A stretch of DNA of 64,000 bases, from assembly GCA_937146725.1 (NCBI GenBank), contig CAKZRU010000147.1:1-64000 (forward strand). The letters are read 5' to 3'. The stretch is from an uncultured Myxococcales bacterium. GTDB lineage: Bacteria; Myxococcota_A; Bradymonadia; UBA7976; VGTA01. Both the position numbers and the translations under genes were made by a program. The notes under the pieces are model-generated. The model did not search any database. It was not told the origin of the DNA and was given only the letters and a program-made list of their open reading frames with translations. Below, one piece after another: positions 29,454-38,027 of this stretch. Position 1 is the stretch's first letter. Each line of letters opens with the position of its first letter.

Positions 29454-30863
29454 ATGGGCCGACTACATGTTATAAAAAAAGGTCTCAACCTCCCCATCAA
29501 GGGGCAGCCCCAACAAGTGGTTGTTGACGGTAATTCCGTCGATCGAGTTGCAGTGATCGCTGACGACTTCCCCTTCATGAAGGCCAAAATGCTGGTCAGT
29601 GAAGGCGATGAAGTAAAACGCGGTCAACGACTTTTCGAAGACCGAAAGAATGCAGGCGTTTATTTCACAGCACCAGGAGCAGGTAAGGTTGTCGCAGTTA
29701 ATCGCGGTGATCGACGTGCATTGGTATCGGTTGTGATTGAACTCAATGACAATGAAAAAGCAGGAAAGCCACAAGAAAGTGATTTTCAGCCTTTTGAATC
29801 ATATAAAACCGGTGGAGCAAGTGCTTATGACGCTGAAGGCGTTAAAGCATTACTCATCGAGTCTGGTTTATGGACAGCGCTTAGAGCGCGTCCGCTAAGC
29901 CAAGTACCGGCGGTTGATTCAAGCTGTGCTGCACTTTTTGTGACCGCCATTGACACCAGTCCGCTTGCGGTTGATGTAAATGTTGCCCTTGAAGGCAAGC
30001 TTGACGATTTCCAAGAGGGCCTCAAGGCTCTTGCTATGCTGACCTCGGGCACGATGTTCGTATGTCAAGGAGAAGCAAGTGACTTTAGTGCTCAAGTTGC
30101 CGGTATTAGCAATGCCCAACTCGAGACCTTTGCCGGAGATCACCCAGCAGGTTTAGTGGGCACTCATATTCATACATTGTTTCCCGTAAATCGTAAGCGA
30201 ATTGCTTGGCATATTGGCTATCAGGATGTGGTCGCCGTAGGTCGTTTGTTTAAGACCGGACAAATCGATGTTGAGCGTATCATTTCATTTGCTGGTCCAG
30301 CGGCTCTTAAGCCTGCGGTTATTCGTACTCGCCTCGGCGCTGAAGTTGCGTCATTGGTTGAAGGCCGTACAGCACTTGCCGAGACTCGACTTGTTGATGG
30401 TTCGGTTTTTTACGGACGTACCATGAGTAATGCGCCTAGCACCGAGGGCTTCCTTGGTCGCTATCGTGTCCAAGTCACAGCGATTCTTGAGGGTAGAGAG
30501 CGCGAGTTCTTAGGTTGGCTTAAGCCCGGTGGTGAGAAGTTCTCAGTCACTCGTGCTTTTTTCTCACCTATGATGAGCGGCCAATTTGGTGGCGGAAAGT
30601 TCTTTAACTTTAATACCAGCACCAATGGCTCACACCGCGCGATGGTACCCATCGGACTTTTTGAAAAGGTCATGCCTCTTGATATCATGCCGACCTTCCT
30701 TCTTCGTGCATTGCTCAAAGATGATTTAGAGCGTGCCGAAGCTTTAGGATGCTTAGAGCTTGATGAGGAAGACCTAGCACTTTGTACTTTTGTTAGCCCT
30801 GGTAAAGAAGACTACGGTCCTGCTTTACGTCGGGTCCTCACAACCATCTGGAAAGAAGGCTAA
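29454..30863 (+). CDS. nqrA: Na+-translocating NADH:quinone oxidoreductase subunit A
   Basis: MGRLHVIKKGLNLPIKGQPQQ; HPAGLVGTHIHTLFPVNRKRIAWHIGYQDVVAVG. Track start 29442 is a TTG; ATG at 29454 is preceded by GAGGAG. Confidence 0.97.
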   Translation: MGRLHVIKKGLNLPIKGQPQQVVVDGNSVDRVAVIADDFPFMKAKMLVSEGDEVKRGQRLFEDRKNAGVYFTAPGAGKVVAVNRGDRRALVSVVIELNDNEKAGKPQESDFQPFESYKTGGASAYDAEGVKALLIESGLWTALRARPLSQVPAVDSSCAALFVTAIDTSPLAVDVNVALEGKLDDFQEGLKALAMLTSGTMFVCQGEASDFSAQVAGISNAQLETFAGDHPAGLVGTHIHTLFPVNRKRIAWHIGYQDVVAVGRLFKTGQIDVERIISFAGPAALKPAVIRTRLGAEVASLVEGRTALAETRLVDGSVFYGRTMSNAPSTEGFLGRYRVQVTAILEGREREFLGWLKPGGEKFSVTRAFFSPMMSGQFGGGKFFNFNTSTNGSHRAMVPIGLFEKVMPLDIMPTFLLRALLKDDLERAEALGCLELDEEDLALCTFVSPGKEDYGPALRRVLTTIWKEG

Positions 30864-30865
30864 AG

Positions 30866-32101
30866 ATGAAATTGTTAAGAGACTTCTTGGATAGCCAAGA
30901 AAAACACTTCGTCAAGGGTGGTCGTTTTGAAAAGTTGTATCCTTTTTACGAGGCCAATGACACCTTACTTTTTACGCCTGGTGATGTCACCAAGGGTAAA
31001 ACCCACGTTCGTGATTCCTTAGATCTTAAGCGACTCATGATCACTGTAGTCATCGCTTTGCTCCCTGCACTTTTGATGGCTTTTTATAATACAGGTTATC
31101 AAGCAAACCACGCGATTATGAACAATCAAGCAACCCCGCTTGATACTTGGCAAACCCAAGTCTACATGATGATTTTTGGAAATGATTTCTCGGATAATGT
31201 TTTACAAAGTGTTTTTCATGGCGCTCTGTATTTCTTACCGATTTTCATCATGACCTTTGTGATCGGTGGACATGTTGAGGTCGCCTCTGCGATTATTCGT
31301 GGCCATGAAATCAACGAAGGATTTTTGGTCAGTGGATTCTTATTCCCATTAACGCTTCCACCTACCATTCCTCTTTGGCAGGTTGCCTTGGGCATTACCT
31401 TTGGCGTTATCCTTGCTAAGGAAGTCTTTGGTGGTACGGGTATGAATATCTTGAATGTCGCTCTTACCGGTCGTGCCTTCCTGTTCTTTGCTTATCCGGC
31501 ACAGATTTCCGGAGACAGTGTATGGATTGCCGCCAATATGACTGATGGTGCCACTGGTGCGACTTGGTTATCACAGGCAGCCGCAGGTGGTTCTGAGGCT
31601 CTACAAGGTGTGTCTTGGTTTGATGCTTTCCTTGGCTTTGTCCCGGGTTCAATGGGTGAAACATCAGCAGCCGCAGCCTTAATTGGTGCCTTAATCCTTA
31701 CCCTTACCGGGATTGGTTCATGGCGCACAATGTTAGGTGTAGCGCTTGGTACAGCAGGTACCGTTTTACTCTTTAACTTTGTTGGTTCGGACACGAATGC
31801 ATTCTTTAACGTGCCTTTCTATTGGCACTTTGTATTGGGTGGTTGGGCTTTTGGTATGGCTTTCATGGCAACCGATCCGGTTACTTCGGCTTTCACCGAG
31901 CAAGGTAAATGGATTTATGGTGCTGGTATCGGTATCATGGTTGCTTTAGTTCGTGTGGTGAATCCAGCTTATCCTGAGGGGATGATGCTCGCGATTCTCT
32001 TCATGAACATGTTCGCCCCTTTCATCGATCACTTCTTTGTCCAAGCGAATATCAAGCGTCGCCAAGTAGGCTACGGGCGTATCGCCGCCTCAGAAGCTTA
32101 A
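30866..32101 (+). CDS. nqrB: Na+-NQR subunit B
   Basis: Multi-TM; GGTGMNILNVALTGRAFLFFAYPAQISGD; FMN-attachment-like DGATGATWLS; FMATDPVTSAFT. Confidence 0.97.
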   Translation: MKLLRDFLDSQEKHFVKGGRFEKLYPFYEANDTLLFTPGDVTKGKTHVRDSLDLKRLMITVVIALLPALLMAFYNTGYQANHAIMNNQATPLDTWQTQVYMMIFGNDFSDNVLQSVFHGALYFLPIFIMTFVIGGHVEVASAIIRGHEINEGFLVSGFLFPLTLPPTIPLWQVALGITFGVILAKEVFGGTGMNILNVALTGRAFLFFAYPAQISGDSVWIAANMTDGATGATWLSQAAAGGSEALQGVSWFDAFLGFVPGSMGETSAAAALIGALILTLTGIGSWRTMLGVALGTAGTVLLFNFVGSDTNAFFNVPFYWHFVLGGWAFGMAFMATDPVTSAFTEQGKWIYGAGIGIMVALVRVVNPAYPEGMMLAILFMNMFAPFIDHFFVQANIKRRQVGYGRIAASEA

Positions 32102-32116
32102 GGGAGATTACATATA

Positions 32117-32887
32117 ATGGAATTTACACCCGCTAAAACAGTTGGTTTTGCCGCGATTGTTTGCTTTGTTTGCTCTATCTTTGTAGCGAGTTCCGCTGTT
32201 GGTCTCAAAGACCTACAAAAAGAAAATGAGATTCTTGACAAGCAAAAGAAGGTTTTGGACGTTGCTGGTATTCTCAATGACCAAATGGCTGCTGATGCTA
32301 ACTTGATCAAAAAAGCTTATTCAGAGCGTATTAAACCAGTTCTTGTCGATCTTAAAGAAGGTGCTTGTAAGGGCCAAGATGCAAATACTTTTGACCAACA
32401 AAAGTTTGCTAAAGACCCTGCGACCAGTACCAATGTTTCAGGCAATAAAGCTAAGGTTCAACGCACTCCAAACTGTGCTAAGATCTTTGAAGTAAAATCA
32501 GAAGCTGGCAATGGTATTGATACAGTTATTTTACCGGTTGAAGGTAAGGGACTGTGGTCAACCTTGTATGGCTTTATTGCACTTGCACCCAACGGTGTTG
32601 ATATCAAGGGTTTAACCTTTTACAAGCATGCTGAGACCCCAGGTCTTGGTGGCGAAGTTGATAACCCTAAGTGGAAAGCACAGTGGAAAGGCAAGAAAGC
32701 CTTTAAAGCTGGCGAGGCAGCCCCTGCTCTTTACGTTAAAAAAGGCAAGGCAAACGACAACTACAGCGTTGATGGTTTATCAGGAGCAACCTTGACCAGC
32801 AATGGCGTCACCAACCTTTTACAATTTTGGCTCGGTGAGCAAGGCTTTGGATCTTATATTGCTAAAGAGCTGAAGGGAGGCAAATAA
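32117..32887 (+). CDS. nqrC: Na+-NQR subunit C
   Basis: [24 protein letters not shown]-binding [13 protein letters not shown]. Confidence 0.97.
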   Translation: MEFTPAKTVGFAAIVCFVCSIFVASSAVGLKDLQKENEILDKQKKVLDVAGILNDQMAADANLIKKAYSERIKPVLVDLKEGACKGQDANTFDQQKFAKDPATSTNVSGNKAKVQRTPNCAKIFEVKSEAGNGIDTVILPVEGKGLWSTLYGFIALAPNGVDIKGLTFYKHAETPGLGGEVDNPKWKAQWKGKKAFKAGEAAPALYVKKGKANDNYSVDGLSGATLTSNGVTNLLQFWLGEQGFGSYIAKELKGGK

Positions 32888-33507
32888 TGGCTAAGAATAA
32901 AGAAGTCCTTTTAGATCCTCTCTTTAATGAGAATCCAATTGCCCTTCAAGTTTTGGGTATCTGTTCAGCCCTTGCGGTGACCACCAAAATGGAAACAGCC
33001 TTAGTGATGTCGCTTGCGGTGATTGTGGTTTTGATTTTCTCAAATCTTACCATCAGTCTCATCCGTAATTTCATCCCACCAAGTATTCGTATTATCGTAC
33101 AGCTCACGATTATTGCTTCTTTGGTGATCATTACTGACCAAGTTCTCAAAGCTTTCGTATATGAGACAGCCAAGCAACTCTCAGTATTTGTCGGTTTGAT
33201 TATTACCAACTGTATTGTTATGGGGCGTGCAGAAGCTTTTGCAATGCAACAAGGCCCGGTTAAAAGTGTAATCGATGGTATTGGTAACGGTCTTGGTTAC
33301 AGTATCGTTTTGATTTTTGTCGCTTTCTTCCGTGAGCTTTTCGGAAGTGGCAGTCTCTTTGGTGTGCAATTACTGCCTTTAGCAACCGAAGGTGGTTGGT
33401 ACACACCTAATGGCCTTTTAGTGCTTTCTCCAGGTGCGTTCTTCCTCATTGCGATCTTTATTTGGATCGTTCGCGCCTTCAAGCCTGATCAAATTGAGGA
33501 GGAGTAA
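32887..33507 (+). CDS. nqrD: Na+-NQR subunit D
   Basis: [49 protein letters not shown]. Confidence 0.97.
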   Translation: MAKNKEVLLDPLFNENPIALQVLGICSALAVTTKMETALVMSLAVIVVLIFSNLTISLIRNFIPPSIRIIVQLTIIASLVIITDQVLKAFVYETAKQLSVFVGLIITNCIVMGRAEAFAMQQGPVKSVIDGIGNGLGYSIVLIFVAFFRELFGSGSLFGVQLLPLATEGGWYTPNGLLVLSPGAFFLIAIFIWIVRAFKPDQIEEE

Positions 33508-33510
33508 GAC

Positions 33511-34125
33511 ATGGAACATTATTTAAGCCTATTGGTTAAATCTATTTTCGTTGAAAACATGGCTTTGGCCTTTTTCCTAGGTATGTGTTCATTCCTTGCG
33601 GTATCAAAGAAAGTTGATACAGCGATGGGTCTTGGTGCAGCCGTTGTTTTCGTTTTGACTATTACTTGCCCACTCAATAACATTTTGTACACCTATCTAC
33701 TTAAGGAAGGTGCTCTTTCTTGGTTGGGTGCAGACTTTGCAAGTAGTGACTTGTCATTCCTCACCTTCCTAACCTTGATTGGTACCATTGCCGCAAGTGT
33801 TCAGGTGGTAGAAATGGCTTTGGATAAATACGCTCCGGCGCTTTATTCATCCCTTGGTATTTTCTTGCCACTTATCGCAGTAAACTGTGCGATCCTAGGT
33901 GCTTCTCTCTTTATGGTAGAGCGTGACTATAACTTTGCCGAGAGTATTGCCTATGGCTTTGGCTCAGGGATTGGTTGGTTACTAGCGATTGTCGCCTTGG
34001 CTGCGATTCGTGAGAAAATGCGTTATAGCGATGTACCTCCTCCACTTCGTGGATTAGGTATTACCTTTATTGTGACTGGACTCATGGCAATTGGCTTTAT
34101 GGCCTTTGCCGGTATCCAGCTTTAA
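33511..34125 (+). CDS. nqrE: Na+-NQR subunit E
   Basis: [64 protein letters not shown]. Confidence 0.97.
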   Translation: MEHYLSLLVKSIFVENMALAFFLGMCSFLAVSKKVDTAMGLGAAVVFVLTITCPLNNILYTYLLKEGALSWLGADFASSDLSFLTFLTLIGTIAASVQVVEMALDKYAPALYSSLGIFLPLIAVNCAILGASLFMVERDYNFAESIAYGFGSGIGWLLAIVALAAIREKMRYSDVPPPLRGLGITFIVTGLMAIGFMAFAGIQL

Positions 34126-34146
34126 GCACTACGCAGGAGAGAAATA

Positions 34147-35421
34147 ATGGATCCACAATCAACCATTATCTTGGCCGTAGCGGTCTTCATTATGATGATC
34201 GTCGCCTTGGTGGTCTTCTTGATGGTTGCTCGTTCCAAGCTTGTGAACAGCGCCGCAGTTACCATCAGTATTAATGAGGGCGAAAAGGAGCTTGCAGCCA
34301 ACGCGGGTAGCAATCTTCTCAACGTACTAGCTGCTGAAAAGATCTTCATTCCTTCCGCCTGTGGTGGTAAGGGCAGCTGTGGTGTATGTAAGGTACACAT
34401 TCACAGTGGTGGTGGCTCTATGCTACCTACTGAAGAAAGTCATATCAGTCGTGGCGAAGCTCGCTCAGGCTGTCGCTTGGCTTGCCAAGTCAAAGTTAAG
34501 AGCGACATGGATATTGAAATCGAGCCAGAAGTCTTTGGTGTACGTAAATGGGAATGTACTGTACGTTCAAACCATAACGTAGCGACCTTTATCAAAGAGT
34601 TTGTGATCGACCTTCCCGAGGGTGAAAGCGTACCTTTCCGTGCGGGTGGTTATATTCAGATTGAATGTCCACCTCACGTTCAAAAGTACAGCGACTTTGA
34701 CATCGAAGAAGAATATCGTGAAGATTGGGACAAGTTTGACATGTGGCGCTTTGTGTCAGATGTAAAAGACGATGTCACACGCGCTTACTCAATGGCAAAC
34801 TATCCCGAAGAATATGGCATGATCATGCTTAATATTCGTGTAGCTTCACCACCACCTCGTATGCCTGACGTACCTCCTGGAATCATGTCTTCATTTATTT
34901 TTGGTCGTAAGCCTGGAGATAAAGTGACAATTTCAGGCCCATTTGGTGAGTTCTTTGCTCGTGACACCGACAATGAAATGGTCTTCGTTGGTGGTGGTGC
35001 GGGTATGGCCCCAATGCGCTCACATATTTTTGATCAGTTCAAGCGCCTTAAGACCGACCGAAAGATTTCTTTCTGGTACGGTGCTCGCTCATTCCGTGAG
35101 GCCTTCTATCTAGAGGACTTCGACAGTATTCAAAGCGAATTTGATAACTTTGAATGGCATGTGGCTCTTTCTGACGTATTAGAAGAAGATGACTGGGGTA
35201 ATCCTGACGCTGATTCACGCAAAGCTTTAGGCTGTAAGAAGGGTTATGTTGGTTACATTCACAATGTTGTTCACGATGAATATCTAAAAGACCATGAGTC
35301 ACCTGAAGACATCGAATACTATCTTTGTGGACCACCCATCATGAACAGCTCGGTTATCAATATGCTGATCAATCTTGGTGTTGAAGAAGAAAACATCATG
35401 CTTGACGACTTTGGTGGTTAA
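34147..35421 (+). CDS. nqrF: Na+-NQR subunit F (2Fe-2S/FAD NADH dehydrogenase)
   Basis: [14 protein letters not shown]...[52 protein letters not shown]. Confidence 0.98.
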   Translation: MDPQSTIILAVAVFIMMIVALVVFLMVARSKLVNSAAVTISINEGEKELAANAGSNLLNVLAAEKIFIPSACGGKGSCGVCKVHIHSGGGSMLPTEESHISRGEARSGCRLACQVKVKSDMDIEIEPEVFGVRKWECTVRSNHNVATFIKEFVIDLPEGESVPFRAGGYIQIECPPHVQKYSDFDIEEEYREDWDKFDMWRFVSDVKDDVTRAYSMANYPEEYGMIMLNIRVASPPPRMPDVPPGIMSSFIFGRKPGDKVTISGPFGEFFARDTDNEMVFVGGGAGMAPMRSHIFDQFKRLKTDRKISFWYGARSFREAFYLEDFDSIQSEFDNFEWHVALSDVLEEDDWGNPDADSRKALGCKKGYVGYIHNVVHDEYLKDHESPEDIEYYLCGPPIMNSSVINMLINLGVEEENIMLDDFGG

Positions 35422-35486
35422 AAAAAGCCACTAAGCTTCAAGGATTATGTACTGACATGAGTTTAGCTTTATAAACTCGGAGCTCT

Positions 35487-35512
35487 GACCTAAGTGAAAA
35501 CACACTCAGGTC
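35487..35512. terminator. Stem-loop downstream of nqrF (10-bp stem with one wobble, 6-nt loop; weak terminator candidate without T-run)
   Basis: GACCTAAGTG aaaaca CACTCAGGTC. Confidence 0.4.
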
Positions 35513-35719
35513 TGATCACTCGTATGCTGACATGCTCATTCATATGCTGATCTAATCACTTTTTAGGTAAAACAGTCTTCAAAGTGCTCAGTGCCAGCTT
35601 GCTCATTAAATTATATTGATCTTCAGTATATTTCTTAGCACTCTCGGCTTGTAGATGCTTTATCTATGACGAAAGCATTAATGAGTCAATGTAGCAATAT
35701 TCCTAAAGGACAAAGATCA

Positions 35720-36958
35720 ATGACGAGTATTTTTAGTAAAATTGTGCAAGGTGATATTCCTTGTCATAAAGTATGGGAAGATGAAGAGCATCTTGCTTTC
35801 CTTGATATTCAACCCTTAGCGAAAGGCCATACGCTTGTTATTCCTAAGCGTGAAACCGATAAAGTTTTTGACTTATCAAGCGCTCGAGCTGAAGCCCTGT
35901 GGAGTGCGGCTCACAAGGTTGCCCAAATCTTAAAGCAAAAAGTAGACTGTCACAGAGTCGCTGTTTTAGTCTTAGGATATGAAGTCCCCCATGCACATAT
36001 TCATTTAATACCCACGCAGTCAGAAGCACAGGTTTTGCAACCAAAACGACAGGAAACCAACCATCCTGAACTTGCCACCTTGGCCGCACATATCAGAGGG
36101 GATAAACCTCTAGAAGAACAAGAGGCTTCTCAATTACCGAGTACTAGCGATATTGAAAGCCGTTGGGATGAGTTTGCTCAACGCTTTGTTAGCCAAGTCG
36201 AAGAAACATCTATGCGAGTCGCCAGAGCGGGAATTGATCATCTGCAGCTCAAGTCGGCTCATAATATTTTAGAAATTGGGTGTGGAGGCGGAGGGGCTGG
36301 ATTAGAGATTTTTCTTCGTTTAAAGCGTATGCACCAACAAGCAAAGCTGACTTTAAGCGATATTTCTAGTGAGATGATTAATATTGCCAAAGGTCGTTTT
36401 TCTGATGCGGAACTAAAAGGTGAAAACTTAGTGGTTATGCAAGCCGATGCCCAAGCGCTTCCCTTTCAAGATCATAGCTTTGACCGCATTTTTAGTTGCC
36501 TAAACTTAATGCTTGTTCCCGATGCCCAAAAGGTCATTCAAGAATGTGCCCGTGTTTTAAGCCCCGATGGGCTTGGGGTTTGGATTGTATGGGGTCGGCC
36601 TGAACATAGTCACCTTATGACTCTCACAACCAAAGCGCTTAAGCGTATTGGGATTACGCTGCCTGCTCCAGCCCGCAGTAACTTTTATTTAGGAGGACGA
36701 GATACCTTAAAAGATCGCTTTGAACAAAGTGGTTTCACCAAAATCCGCCGGTGGTATCAGCCAATGATGACCGATATAACAAGTGGACCAGAATTTTGTG
36801 ACATGACCCTTGCCCTACGTCCTGAGCTTGAAGAACTTGTCGGCTCCGAACGCTTTGATGACTTTAAAAGAGCACTTAGTCAATGCGCCCAAGATGTTTT
36901 AGATCAAGGTGAGGGCATTGGACTTGATGCCTTAGTGATCGTCGCTCATAAACAGTAG
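35720..36958 (+). CDS. HIT-family hydrolase fused to a class I SAM-dependent methyltransferase
   Basis: MTSIFSKIVQGDIPCHKVWEDEEHLAFLDIQPLAKGHTLVIPK...VPHAHIHLIP (HIT motif); then NILEIGCGGGGAGLEIFLRLK, MQADAQALPFQDHSFDRIFSCLNLMLV. Track start at 35666 also possible. Confidence 0.9.
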   Translation: MTSIFSKIVQGDIPCHKVWEDEEHLAFLDIQPLAKGHTLVIPKRETDKVFDLSSARAEALWSAAHKVAQILKQKVDCHRVAVLVLGYEVPHAHIHLIPTQSEAQVLQPKRQETNHPELATLAAHIRGDKPLEEQEASQLPSTSDIESRWDEFAQRFVSQVEETSMRVARAGIDHLQLKSAHNILEIGCGGGGAGLEIFLRLKRMHQQAKLTLSDISSEMINIAKGRFSDAELKGENLVVMQADAQALPFQDHSFDRIFSCLNLMLVPDAQKVIQECARVLSPDGLGVWIVWGRPEHSHLMTLTTKALKRIGITLPAPARSNFYLGGRDTLKDRFEQSGFTKIRRWYQPMMTDITSGPEFCDMTLALRPELEELVGSERFDDFKRALSQCAQDVLDQGEGIGLDALVIVAHKQ

Positions 36959-36991
36959 CTCAACAATCAATAAGTCTATCAGTATTGACTC

Positions 36992-38011
36992 TTAGCGGTC
37001 AGCAATACCTGGAATAAGATTCAAAAGCTGACGACCCATTGTAAAGCCTCCATTGGGGTCGCGTACTGTAAAAAACAACTCTAGTTTACGTCCCTGAATA
37101 TTGGCCTCATACCGACCAATGCTAGGTCCTCCAATCGTGACTGGCGTTAGGACTTGACCATCTAATGAGGCATACCAACGATAAGTATATCCTTCTTGTA
37201 CAGTTCCACTCTCTTCATAATCACCCTTTGGCTCAAGTTCTACACTCAGTAAAGCTTGATTGTGAAAAACACAGTTCTCAGTATCTTCGCGTTCCTCACC
37301 ATCTACGCTTATGATTTTACCACGGACTTCATCAATCACTGAAGCTCTTAGGGTACCATTAATCACCTCGCCTAACTCATTATAAGCCAATGAACTTTCC
37401 GGCCCTAAGGGTTTGACCTTACAAGCATCAAGCTTATTCACGATCTCACTTTCAGCCACAGTCCATCCTTCAAGTTCTGGATTACGCGCTAATGGTTCTT
37501 CGCCCTCTTGATCAATGACCTTAATCCGCTTGATTGTCCCGATTAGATTTCCGCTGGTTCCGCTTCTTAAGATGACAAAAATATCTAAGCCTTCGCTTAA
37601 GTTCCGTCTTTTGCCTTCTCTATCTAAGTCCTGCCCTAAGGCTCTTAGACGAGCTCTTAGATCATAGTTTTTTGCACTCAAGTCTACGACAACTCTTGCC
37701 TTGTTATTACCCTCTTTAAGCGTCAAGAGTAAGCCATCTTTCAAGCATTCAAACTGAGCGGTTGCTCCATGGCTATATAGACAAATACTCCATGAGTAAG
37801 TGACATCTTTGAGCTTAGGATGATGATCATAAGCAGTTAATATGACCTGATCGTCTGGTCGAATAACCGGTGGCTCAGCTCTAATGCCAAAAACCTTGTA
37901 TTCTTGCGTTAAGCTATACTCAGAACTAAGGTCCAAACTTTCTCCACAAGACATAAGAAGAGAACAAAGTCCTAATAACGTAGTCAGAGAGGTAATTTTT
38001 AAGTATTTCAT
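36992..38011 (-). CDS. Lipoprotein of unknown function
   Basis: Signal peptide/lipobox LLGLCSLLMSCGES; no recognised catalytic motif. Confidence 0.75.
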   Translation of the reverse strand: MKYLKITSLTTLLGLCSLLMSCGESLDLSSEYSLTQEYKVFGIRAEPPVIRPDDQVILTAYDHHPKLKDVTYSWSICLYSHGATAQFECLKDGLLLTLKEGNNKARVVVDLSAKNYDLRARLRALGQDLDREGKRRNLSEGLDIFVILRSGTSGNLIGTIKRIKVIDQEGEEPLARNPELEGWTVAESEIVNKLDACKVKPLGPESSLAYNELGEVINGTLRASVIDEVRGKIISVDGEEREDTENCVFHNQALLSVELEPKGDYEESGTVQEGYTYRWYASLDGQVLTPVTIGGPSIGRYEANIQGRKLELFFTVRDPNGGFTMGRQLLNLIPGIADR

Positions 38012-38027
38012 AATGACGACTCCTCGG

